From: RGIG1666 sp045595745
GTDB lineage: Bacteria; Bacillota; Clostridia; UBA1381; UBA9506
Length of the DNA stretch: 5,706 nt
Direction: 5' to 3'
Assembly: GCA_045595745.1 (NCBI GenBank)
Contig: JAZOBB010000115.1
Span: forward strand, 1-5,706
Under the pieces are notes generated by a model. The model ran no database searches. It worked only from the letters and a program-made list of their open reading frames with translations, and was not told where the DNA came from. A program made the translations under genes and the position numbers. Of this stretch, positions 1 through 5,428 are shown piece after piece. Numbering within the stretch: the first letter of the stretch is position 1; the number at the start of each line of letters is the position of its first letter.

Positions 1-647
1 TCAACGATTTTTCCGTCTTTATAAACACGCATATTACCTGATGCAACCTCGTCGATTAAGATAACCTCGTCGCCGTTATAACCAAACTCAAATTTAATAT
101 CCCACAAATCAAGACCGATAGTTTTTAAGTCGTCAGCAACAACTTTAGTGATTTTAAGAGTCTGCTCTTTCATGCTTTTAAACATTTCTTCGCTCATAAC
201 TCCTAATGCTGCCAAACCCTCGCTTGTAACAAGCGGGTCACCTTTTTCGTCATTTTTAAAGGTACATTCAACATATCCACCCTCTAGCGGAGTACCATCT
301 TCAATATATTCGCCGTATCTGCGAATAAAGCTTCCGGTTGCAACCAAACGGCAGATTACCTCTAAACCATGACCGAATACCTTACCGGGAAGAACCTCCA
401 TAGTAGCATTTTCAACATCTGCACTTACATAGTGAGTTTTGATACCTGCTTTTTTAATTAAGTCAAAATAATATATCGATGTTCTTAAATTAGCTTTTCC
501 GATTCCTTCTATTTTAAGACCAACAGAATTTTCGCCCGGGTCAAAAACTCCGTCTTTGCCGGTGCAATCGTCCTTGAATTTAAGTAATACATTACCGTTT
601 TCAAGGCTGTATACGTCTTTTGTTTTACCTTCATAGATTTTTTTCAT
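1..647 (-). CDS. purC: Phosphoribosylaminoimidazole-succinocarboxamide (SAICAR) synthase, 3' end outside window
   Basis: The enzyme joins aspartate to CAIR using ATP to give SAICAR, in cytosolic de novo purine synthesis. I translated this frame directly. It stays open from an ATG at 647 to the window edge, giving 215 complete residues. Family members are roughly 235-240 residues, so about 20 C-terminal residues are probably missing. Visible motifs are YEGKTKDVY (5-13, the KxKxxY nucleotide-binding start), FKDD (24-27), a CRLVATGSF block (99-107, matching the usual VRNVAAGS), KNDEKGDPL (131-139), IKFEFG (184-189) and DEVASGNMR (199-207, where the common form has DEISPDTCR). The extra GVFDPGENSVG segment (33-43) and the altered DE...NMR motif mark a variant I know from Clostridia rather than the E. 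coli type. The Shine-Dalgarno AGGAGT (660-655) lies 7 nt before the ATG. No other purine gene and no PurR box or purine riboswitch is visible upstream, so it may be transcribed alone. Confidence 0.93.
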   Translation of the reverse strand, partial: MKKIYEGKTKDVYSLENGNVLLKFKDDCTGKDGVFDPGENSVGLKIEGIGKANLRTSIYYFDLIKKAGIKTHYVSADVENATMEVLPGKVFGHGLEVICRLVATGSFIRRYGEYIEDGTPLEGGYVECTFKNDEKGDPLVTSEGLAALGVMSEEMFKSMKEQTLKITKVVADDLKTIGLDLWDIKFEFGYNGDEVILIDEVASGNMRVYKDGKIV

Positions 648-716
648 AAACAATACTCCTTTTCTTTTGATTTTATTAAAATCATTGATGATTGATTTAC
701 AAAATTCGCTATTTTA

Positions 717-745
717 ATTGTAACATAAAATTTTATTTTTTTCAA
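717..745 (-). promoter_or_regulatory. Candidate housekeeping promoter of purC
   Basis: On the minus strand, a TTGAAA -35 (745-740) and a TACAAT -10 (722-717) are separated by 17 nt. A TG dinucleotide two bases before the -10 gives an extended -10 form. Transcription would begin near 710, leaving a leader of about 60 nt. That leader contains only a weak 6-bp inverted repeat (679-684 with 693-698). The region is very AT-rich, so a chance match is possible. Confidence 0.55.
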
Positions 746-786
746 TTATATATATAAATTTCGTATAAATTAACAAATTTTATGTA

Positions 787-815
787 AAAAAGACACCCAA
801 AAAGAGTGTCTTTTT
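787..815 (-). terminator. Rho-independent terminator of rpsT
   Basis: AAAAAGACAC (787-796) is perfectly complementary to GTGTCTTTTT (806-815) across a 9-nt loop. Read on the minus strand it starts 17 nt after the rpsT stop codon, and the descending arm runs into six Ts. It separates rpsT from purC, which has its own promoter further along. Confidence 0.8.
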
Positions 816-831
816 ACATTTCATAATGAAA

Positions 832-1098
832 TTATGCGCCAACTTTGTTCAGCTTAATAGCAAGCTGAGCTTTTTTTCTGGAAGCGGTATTCTTTTTAAC
901 AATACCCTTGCTGACCGCCTGGTCAATCTTCTTCACTGCGATGCGGAAAGCAGCCTCGGCATCAGCCTTGTTGCCGCCGTTTGCAGCCGCTTCAAACTTT
1001 TTGATATATGTCTTTAAAGCAGACTTAATCATCTGATTTCTGAGTGTTTTAGTTTCGATAACTTTAACTCTTTTTTTCGCAGATTTAATGTTTGGCAA
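832..1098 (-). CDS. rpsT: 30S ribosomal protein S20, TTG start
   Basis: S20 is a primary 16S rRNA-binding protein of the small ribosomal subunit, which it helps assemble. The 88-residue product is very basic and has the family's N-terminal PNIKSAKKRV (2-11) and the C-terminal KKNTASRKKAQLA block. Both length and composition are normal for S20. I chose the TTG at 1098 because family members begin MPNIKSAKKR and because a clear Shine-Dalgarno, GGAGG (1111-1107), lies 8 nt upstream. A GTG at 1107 in the same frame would overlap that Shine-Dalgarno and add three residues foreign to the family, so I rejected it. The gene is monocistronic: its own promoter and terminator flank it. It is divergent from rpsU, another small-subunit protein gene. 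The UUG start recalls E. coli rpsT, where the weak start codon is part of autogenous control; whether that applies here is unknown. Confidence 0.96.
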   Translation of the reverse strand: MPNIKSAKKRVKVIETKTLRNQMIKSALKTYIKKFEAAANGGNKADAEAAFRIAVKKIDQAVSKGIVKKNTASRKKAQLAIKLNKVGA

Positions 1099-1135
1099 AT
1101 CGTTCACCTCCAGTTTTTTCTCAATGACTTAAAAT

Positions 1136-1164
1136 ATTTTAACACAAAGCAAACATAAATGCAA
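1136..1164 (-). promoter_or_regulatory. Candidate promoter of rpsT
   Basis: On the minus strand, a TAAAAT -10 (1141-1136) is preceded by TGT, giving an extended -10. A weak TTGCAT -35 (1164-1159) lies 17 nt upstream. Initiation near 1129 would give a leader of about 30 nt carrying the GGAGG ribosome-binding site. The imperfect -35 lowers confidence. Confidence 0.5.
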
Positions 1165-1224
1165 GCTATTTTTTTATTTTTTTGAAAAAAATTGTAAAAG
1201 TTAATAAATTAATTGAAAAATTAG

Positions 1225-1254
1225 TTGACATTAATATATAAAATAGGGTATAAT
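1225..1254 (+). promoter_or_regulatory. Strong sigma-A type promoter of rpsU-yqeY
   Basis: A perfect TTGACA -35 (1225-1230) and a perfect TATAAT -10 (1249-1254) are separated by 18 nt. Transcription should begin near 1261, giving a leader of about 60 nt before the rpsU ATG. A strong consensus promoter fits the high demand for a ribosomal protein. Confidence 0.88.
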
Positions 1255-1260
1255 AAATTT

Positions 1261-1290
1261 TGTGGCTTTATAACCTTTAATAAAGTCGCG
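1261..1290 (+). promoter_or_regulatory. Hairpin in the rpsU leader RNA
   Basis: GGCUUUAU (1264-1271) pairs with AUAAAGUC (1280-1287) across an 8-nt loop, with one G-U pair. The stem can be extended to 1261-1290 with further G-U pairs. It would sit at or next to the 5' end of the rpsU transcript, 15-20 nt before the ribosome-binding site. It may stabilise the mRNA or bind a regulator. No known leader family was recognised. Confidence 0.4.
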
Positions 1291-1321
1291 GAACCCAATG
1301 CAGTGGAGGGAGGGAATTCAC

Positions 1322-1498
1322 ATGTCAGAAATCCGTCTGAAAGATCATGAATCTTTAGATAGCGCGCTCAGACGTTTTAAGCGTTCCTGTGCCAAGGATG
1401 GTGTTTTGTCTGAAATCAGAAAAAGAGAACACTATGAAAAACCCAGCGTAAAAAGAAAGAAAAAATCCGAGGCAGCAAGAAAACGTAAGTTCAGATAG
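1322..1498 (+). CDS. rpsU: 30S ribosomal protein S21
   Basis: S21 is a small basic protein of the 30S subunit that lies near the 3' end of 16S rRNA and assists translation initiation. The 58-residue product has the standard family length. It shows the family pattern throughout: an N-terminal SEIRLKDHESLDSALRRFKR (2-21), a central EIRKREHYEKPS and a lysine/arginine-rich tail ending KRKFR. I chose the ATG at 1322 over an in-frame ATG at 1298. The repeated GGAGGGAGGG Shine-Dalgarno (1305-1314) lies 7 nt before 1322, but downstream of 1298. The earlier start would also add eight residues unknown in S21. It is the first gene of an operon with yqeY, 44 nt downstream, and is read from the consensus promoter at 1225-1254. 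Confidence 0.97.
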   Translation: MSEIRLKDHESLDSALRRFKRSCAKDGVLSEIRKREHYEKPSVKRKKKSEAARKRKFR

Positions 1499-1542
1499 GA
1501 CTTTTATACCTTGAAGCACTGTTTAAAGGAGGGTGAAAGGGA

Positions 1543-1986
1543 ATGTCCCTCAAAGATACATTACTTAGCGATATGAAAGACGCTATGAAGGAAAAGGACA
1601 CGATTAAGAAGAATACAGTTCAGCTCGTGCGTGCCGCAATCCTTCAGAAAGAAAAGGATCAACAAATAACGCTAAACGATGAGGATATTTTAGAAGTAAT
1701 TGCAAAGGAAGTTAAAAGCCGACGCGATGCTTTGGTCGAGTTTGAAAAAGGCGGCAGACAGGATTTAATAGATGCCGCAAACCGAGAGCTTGAAATTTTG
1801 CTGGGATATTTGCCCGCACAGCTCTCAGAAGAGGAACTCACAGAAATTATAAAAGAAGTGATTTCCGAAACAGGTGCGCAGTCAATGCGCGATATCGGAA
1901 AGGTAATGGCAGCCGTTCGTCCTAAAACTAAAGGACGTGCTGATGGAAAACAGATTAATGCCATTGCTAAAGAATTATTATCTTAA
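1543..1986 (+). CDS. yqeY: GatB/YqeY-domain protein
   Basis: This 147-residue protein belongs to the YqeY family, small proteins related to the C-terminal domain of the GatB amidotransferase subunit. That domain contributes to tRNA recognition in Glu-tRNA(Gln) amidation, but the role of free YqeY is not established. Family signatures are RRDALVEFEKGGRQDLI (60-76), ELEILLGYLPAQLSEEEL (82-99) and the C-terminal GKVMAAVRPKTKGRADGKQIN (119-139). Length matches the usual 145-150 residues. The Shine-Dalgarno AGGAGG (1527-1532) is 10 nt before the ATG, a slightly long spacing. The gene follows rpsU on the same strand with no terminator or promoter between them, the arrangement common in Firmicutes, so it should be co-transcribed. 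A strong terminator follows the stop codon. Confidence 0.95.
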   Translation: MSLKDTLLSDMKDAMKEKDTIKKNTVQLVRAAILQKEKDQQITLNDEDILEVIAKEVKSRRDALVEFEKGGRQDLIDAANRELEILLGYLPAQLSEEELTEIIKEVISETGAQSMRDIGKVMAAVRPKTKGRADGKQINAIAKELLS

Positions 1987-2010
1987 AAAAACGTTCGGAT
2001 TATTCCGACA

Positions 2011-2040
2011 AAAAGGTCTGACCAAATGGTCAGACCTTTT
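2011..2040. terminator. Strong bidirectional terminator between yqeY and the SLH-cyclophilin gene
   Basis: A perfect 13-bp stem (2011-2023 with 2028-2040) closes an AAAT loop. The plus strand continues TTTTATTTTT, ending the rpsU-yqeY transcript. On the minus strand the stem ends in five Ts, so it can also end the convergent SLH-cyclophilin transcript. A smaller hairpin (TCGGA 1995-1999 with TCCGA 2004-2008) directly precedes it on the yqeY side. Confidence 0.92.
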
Positions 2041-2049
2041 ATTTTTCGG

Positions 2050-2075
2050 CTGTCAAAAAAGTCGTTATACCGCAA
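2050..2075 (+). repeat. 26-bp dispersed repeat, copy 1, next to the yqeY terminator
   Basis: This segment, beginning CTGTCA and ending ACCGCAA, matches 5574-5599 at 23 of 26 positions in the same orientation. It begins 10 nt after a 13-bp terminator stem; copy 2 begins 5 nt after another 13-bp stem. Both copies are non-coding. It could be a fragment of a small dispersed intergenic element. I do not recognise the family. Confidence 0.6.
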
Positions 2076-2088
2076 CAGCAATTAATTT

Positions 2089-3336
2089 TTACTTTTTCTT
2101 TATTATCTCTGCTTTTTTAATTACAATAGGTGTTACCGGGTCAGAAAGCTCACCGGTTGCATCTGCTGTTCTTTCTACCTTTAAAAATTCCTCAACCGTG
2201 CTCATACCCTTTGTTACTTTGCCAAAGGCGGCATATTCGCCGTCTAAAAAGTTTGCCGCATCATAGCATATAAAGAACTGACTTGTTGCAGAGTTCGGAT
2301 GCTGTGTGCGAGCCATCGAAACAGTACCCTTTTCGTGCTTTAATTCATTTTGTGTAAAGCCATTACTTGAAAACTCGCCGAAAACTGCACCTTCAGAACC
2401 ACCCGTTCCGTTACCGTCAGGGTCTCCGCCCTGAGCTACAAAGCCTTCTACAATTCTGTGGAATGTAAGTCCGTCATAGAATTTATCTTTAACAAGCTTT
2501 ACAAAATTAGCGCAGGTTTGCGGTGCATATTCAGGATAAAGAGTTATTTCAAAGGTTTTTCCGTTTTCCATAGTGACCTTAACAACGGGATGTCCTTCAG
2601 GAATTTCTGTATAGGTAACTAAGCTGTCATCTATAGCTTTTTCATAGGCCTGTTGCTCTGCCTGCTGCTGTGCCATAATCGTTTCGTGATAATTAATTAA
2701 TTCATCAACGAACTTCCTTGTGCGATTTACCAAAGCAACCGCCTCAGCTCTTGTTCCGCTTGCCGATGCATTAAAATTACCGTTTTCGTCACCTTTTACG
2801 ATTTCCATACCCACTAAGCTGTTAATTGCGGCACATATTTCAGCACTATATGCTTCCTGTATGGCTGCTGCATCATTTACCGTTCCTTCGGCACGTGTGC
2901 CAAACACATTTACAAATGCATTATCAATTATATATGCCATTTCCCATCTTTTAATCGGCACATCATAGTTATCCTTTGACATCACACCAGGATTTATTCC
3001 GTCATAGCTGGTTTCTTTTTCGGTTGATAAATATGCCTGAACAGCAAAATTATAATATTTATCTGCCCAATGCTCTGCCCCGTTCATATCAGGAATTTTG
3101 GTATCAAATCTTTCAGCAAGCATTGCTGTTACCATTTTCATAAATTCTGCTCTCGATATGTTATCGTTAGGGCGAAATTTACCATCACCGTCTCCGCTTA
3201 TTATTTTGTTCTCATATGCTTTTAAAATTTCCTCTGCCGCCCAGTGACCATCTATATCTGAAAAAATCTGAGCAAAAGCACTAACACTTGAAAATACAAG
3301 TAACACAGTCAATAAAATTGAAATTATTTTTTTCAT
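2089..3336 (-). CDS. Secreted SLH-domain protein with C-terminal cyclophilin peptidyl-prolyl isomerase
   Basis: This 415-residue exported protein probably folds proteins at the cell surface by cis-trans isomerisation of proline bonds. Residues 1-22 are a Sec signal peptide (KK, hydrophobic core, AFA end). Three SLH repeats follow at about 25-72, 82-141 and 154-210, with SRAE, KRWE and TRAE at the usual binding motif; the middle one is degenerate. A Q/E-rich linker (about 211-245) may be coiled coil. The cyclophilin domain (about 250-415) has FHRIVEGFVAQGGDP (292-306), carrying the catalytic Arg 294, Phe 299 and Gln 302, and NSATSQFFI (348-356). Phe 363 lies where human cyclophilin A has the cyclosporin-contacting Trp, as in many bacterial cyclophilins. 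The ATG at 3336 is preferred: GAGGG (3350-3346) lies 9 nt upstream and almost touches the alternative ATG at 3345. Cell-wall anchoring is inferred from the SLH repeats. Confidence 0.93.
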   Translation of the reverse strand: MKKIISILLTVLLVFSSVSAFAQIFSDIDGHWAAEEILKAYENKIISGDGDGKFRPNDNISRAEFMKMVTAMLAERFDTKIPDMNGAEHWADKYYNFAVQAYLSTEKETSYDGINPGVMSKDNYDVPIKRWEMAYIIDNAFVNVFGTRAEGTVNDAAAIQEAYSAEICAAINSLVGMEIVKGDENGNFNASASGTRAEAVALVNRTRKFVDELINYHETIMAQQQAEQQAYEKAIDDSLVTYTEIPEGHPVVKVTMENGKTFEITLYPEYAPQTCANFVKLVKDKFYDGLTFHRIVEGFVAQGGDPDGNGTGGSEGAVFGEFSSNGFTQNELKHEKGTVSMARTQHPNSATSQFFICYDAANFLDGEYAAFGKVTKGMSTVEEFLKVERTADATGELSDPVTPIVIKKAEIIKKK

Positions 3337-3370
3337 TATATTCATCCCTCTTTATAAAGTATTTTATTTA

Positions 3371-3399
3371 AGTATAGCACACACTAAGCTGTTTGAAAA
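3371..3399 (-). promoter_or_regulatory. Candidate promoter of the SLH-cyclophilin gene
   Basis: On the minus strand, a TATACT -10 (3376-3371) follows a partial TTTTCA -35 (3399-3394) at 17 nt. Initiation near 3364 would give a leader of about 28 nt. The 13-bp direct repeat AAAGTATTTTATT (plus-strand text, 3356-3368 and 3397-3409) brackets it. With birA only 74 nt upstream on the same strand and no terminator between them, read-through from birA is also possible. Confidence 0.45.
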
Positions 3400-3410
3400 G
3401 TATTTTATTA

Positions 3411-4220
3411 TTACATTTCAGGGACAATGCTAACCTCTCCGCCCGACAGTGCCAAAACCCTGCCGTCATCTGTTTTAACCACAAGCTGTGCTTTGTCATT
3501 TATATCCGTAACCGTTGCATAATATTGCTCATTATGTATCGGCATAACCATAACCTTTTTGCCTATTAAGCAGGATTTTTTGCTGTATTCTTCTAAAAAT
3601 TTTGCTTTTTCTAAATTTTTATATACCATATCAAACTGATTTAAAACCTCTGCCGCTATGCGATTTCGGCTTACTTCATTCGCCCTGAAAATTATACCTG
3701 CTTTATCTTTTATATCCTCAGGAAATCCGCCTTTGGGCATATGGACATTTATGCCGATACCCAAAACCGCATTTAAAATTTTGCCGTTTTCGTTTTCGAA
3801 AACCGCCTCTGTTAAAATTCCGCACACCTTTTTTCCTTTATAATATATATCGTTTACCCATTTTATTTCAGTTTCTGTATTAAAAAGCAAATCGAGAGCA
3901 CGCGATACTGCAACCGCCGCCGCAACTGTAATAAGCACCGATTTTTCTGCCTCGATTGTCGGTTTTAAGCCAATACTCATATAAATTCCGCTGCCGTTGG
4001 GAGAAAAAAAGCTCCTGCCCATTCGTCCTCTGCCTGCTGTTTGTCTTTCTGCCAAAAGCACAGACCCGTCTTCTTCTGATTTTAAAAGCTCTTTTGCTAC
4101 TGTATTGGTTGAGCCTACTTCATCTAAAATTATAATTTTTCTGTCTGTATTGCTTTTTAGAAACTGCCTTATTTCCTTTTCTGAAAGTTTGTCGCAATCA
4201 GAGTTAAGATTCTTGTTCAT
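3411..4220 (-). CDS. birA: Biotin--[acetyl-CoA-carboxylase] ligase, catalytic and C-terminal domains only
   Basis: The enzyme makes biotinyl-5'-AMP from biotin and ATP and attaches biotin to a lysine on carboxylase carrier proteins in the cytosol. In the 269-residue product, EVGSTN (34-39) opens the catalytic domain. AERQTAGRGRMGR (57-69) is the GRGRxG adenylate-binding loop. KWVNDI (120-125) replaces the common KWPNDI. KKVCGIL (130-136) carries the expected catalytic lysine at 131, and GIGINVH (153-159) follows. The last 50 residues form the SH3-like C-terminal domain. There is no N-terminal winged-helix domain, so unlike E. coli and B. subtilis BirA it is unlikely to act as the biotin repressor. 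I chose the ATG at 4220: GAGGTG (4230-4225) sits just upstream, whereas the ATG at 4232 has no Shine-Dalgarno and would overlap this one. It is divergent from spoIIP, 68 bp away. Confidence 0.94.
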   Translation of the reverse strand: MNKNLNSDCDKLSEKEIRQFLKSNTDRKIIILDEVGSTNTVAKELLKSEEDGSVLLAERQTAGRGRMGRSFFSPNGSGIYMSIGLKPTIEAEKSVLITVAAAVAVSRALDLLFNTETEIKWVNDIYYKGKKVCGILTEAVFENENGKILNAVLGIGINVHMPKGGFPEDIKDKAGIIFRANEVSRNRIAAEVLNQFDMVYKNLEKAKFLEEYSKKSCLIGKKVMVMPIHNEQYYATVTDINDKAQLVVKTDDGRVLALSGGEVSIVPEM

Positions 4221-4234
4221 ATCACACCTCATAG

Positions 4235-4263
4235 TAATATTTTTAAGACAAGCCGCATATACA
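4235..4263 (+). promoter_or_regulatory. Candidate sigma-E promoter of spoIIP
   Basis: TAATATT (4235-4241) is a full match to the B. subtilis sigma-E -35 (KMATATT). After 14 nt comes CATATACA (4256-4263), which matches five of the seven defined positions of the -10 (CATACANT). Initiation would fall near 4270, about 19 nt before the ATG and just upstream of the ribosome-binding site. Sigma-E drives spoIIP in B. subtilis, so the match agrees with the gene's expected timing. The AT-richness and two -10 mismatches leave room for chance. Confidence 0.55.
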
Positions 4264-4264
4264 T

Positions 4265-4270
4265 ATTATA
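4265..4270 (-). promoter_or_regulatory. Candidate -10 element of birA
   Basis: On the minus strand, 4270-4265 reads TATAAT, a perfect sigma-A -10. Initiation near 4258 would give a leader of about 38 nt with the GAGGTG ribosome-binding site. No good -35 is visible at the right distance, so the promoter may be weak or need help. It overlaps the proposed spoIIP start region. Confidence 0.35.
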
Positions 4271-4288
4271 AAACAGGAGGGAATTGCT

Positions 4289-5425
4289 ATGCATACGGGA
4301 TACAAACGCAGCAAAAGACGTTTTTTAAGCAAAACATACAGCATTCGGCATGCAAAACGTTCTTTTTCTGCAATTATTTTTATTATTTGCCTTTTTGTTT
4401 CTGTTTATCTGCTCTCTGCTGTTATGCACAGTACAAGCTTTACTTTAAATACCTCTATTTTAAATGTTTGCCTTCGCACCGCATTTCCGATGCTTTCTGA
4501 TAATACAACAAGCCTTGTTTTACCAAATAAATATGACATTATTAATTCAGTTTTTCCCGCTATCCGCTCAAACGATGCAATGGCAAAAAAATATGCTGCT
4601 AAGTGGGATGCGAGCATAAGAGCCAAACGCTCAGATAAAAAAAGCAGCGAGGTCGAGCAGAAAACGGAAGAAATTAATAACATTAAGGTTCAAACATTAA
4701 GTATGGCGGCAAAAGGGCTTACATTTAACAACGCAACTGAATATTCAGTCGATGCAAATACTCTTTTAAGTACCCCTTTAGCCTTTGCGTCTAAAAGCAA
4801 CGAGCCACGTGTTTTAATCGTACATACGCACACCTCAGAGGCATATGCCGACAGCCCAGGCGGGCGCAGTACGGATGACAGCCAAAACGTTGTCAGGATA
4901 GGCAAAGAAATCGCGGATTCTTTAAATCGAGCAGGAATTATAACCATTCACGATACAACAAAAAACGACCAACCTGATTACAATGGCTCATATAAAAATG
5001 CATTGAGCATTATACAAAAAAATTTGCTGGCACATCCTTCTTTAGAAATTGTTTTAGATGTGCATCGCGACTATACGGTGCGTGATGCAGGAACTCCGTC
5101 AGAGCTACACTTAAAGCCCACGCAAACCGAAAATGGTAAAAATGCCGCACAAATTATGTTTGTTATGGGAACTGATGCAATGGATTTGCACCATCCTGAC
5201 TGGCGGCACAATCTTAGCTTTGCCGTAAAAATTCAAAACAGGTTAAATGAAATACATCCGAATTTGTGCAGACCGATAAACATTCGCACCGAGCGGTTTA
5301 ATCAGCATATGACAAAGGGCTCGATGATTATAGAAGTCGGCTCAAGCACCAATACGTTAAACGAAGCGATACGTGCAGGAGGCTATATTGCCGAGGCTAT
5401 CGCCGATGTTTTAAACAAAAAGTGA
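4289..5425 (+). CDS. spoIIP: Stage II sporulation protein P, engulfment peptidoglycan hydrolase
   Basis: SpoIIP is a membrane-anchored amidase and endopeptidase. With SpoIID and SpoIIM it removes septal peptidoglycan so that the mother cell membrane can engulf the forespore. The 378-residue product has a strongly basic N-terminus (1-24), one membrane segment (about 25-46) and a variable region (about 47-165) rich in charged and small residues. The hydrolase domain (about 170-378) contains VLIVHTHTSEAY (175-186), IVLDVHRD (254-261) and a C-terminal MTKGSMIIEVGSSTNTLNEA (341-360). By comparison with zinc amidases of this fold, H181, E184 and H259 are likely metal ligands and E349 the catalytic acid; this assignment is inference. 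B. subtilis SpoIIP has about 400 residues. The Shine-Dalgarno AGGAGGG (4275-4281) is 7 nt before the ATG. In many Firmicutes spoIIP follows gpr; here birA lies upstream, on the opposite strand. Confidence 0.95.
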   Translation: MHTGYKRSKRRFLSKTYSIRHAKRSFSAIIFIICLFVSVYLLSAVMHSTSFTLNTSILNVCLRTAFPMLSDNTTSLVLPNKYDIINSVFPAIRSNDAMAKKYAAKWDASIRAKRSDKKSSEVEQKTEEINNIKVQTLSMAAKGLTFNNATEYSVDANTLLSTPLAFASKSNEPRVLIVHTHTSEAYADSPGGRSTDDSQNVVRIGKEIADSLNRAGIITIHDTTKNDQPDYNGSYKNALSIIQKNLLAHPSLEIVLDVHRDYTVRDAGTPSELHLKPTQTENGKNAAQIMFVMGTDAMDLHHPDWRHNLSFAVKIQNRLNEIHPNLCRPINIRTERFNQHMTKGSMIIEVGSSTNTLNEAIRAGGYIAEAIADVLNKK

Positions 5426-5428
5426 CAA

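Noticed and set aside
148..372. Plus-strand open frame of 74 codons
   Set aside because: It lies opposite the purC coding frame, which is supported by clear family motifs. It has no convincing ribosome-binding site or recognisable domain.
648..831. Search for a purine riboswitch or PurR box upstream of purC
   Set aside because: No purine-aptamer core and no CCGAAC-like box is visible. Only AT-rich DNA, a promoter candidate and the rpsT terminator are present.
1298..1321. Longer rpsU start at 1298 adding eight residues
   Set aside because: The Shine-Dalgarno lies downstream of this ATG and the added residues are not part of S21.
1659..1964. Minus-strand open frame of 101 codons opposite yqeY
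   Set aside because: It is antisense to a well-supported gene. Its serine/isoleucine-rich product looks like a reverse-frame artefact.
1937..2266. Plus-strand open frame of 109 codons across the yqeY end and terminator
   Set aside because: It reads through a strong terminator and the 3' end of the SLH-cyclophilin gene on the other strand, with no Shine-Dalgarno or domain.
3997..4500. Plus-strand open frame of 167 codons across the birA 5' end, the intergenic gap and spoIIP start
   Set aside because: It overlaps birA (antisense) and spoIIP (other frame), both with strong motifs and ribosome-binding sites. Its product shows no family features.
4405..4947. Two minus-strand open frames inside spoIIP (4405-4683 and 4690-4947)
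   Set aside because: Both are antisense to the SpoIIP coding frame and lack start signals or recognisable domains.
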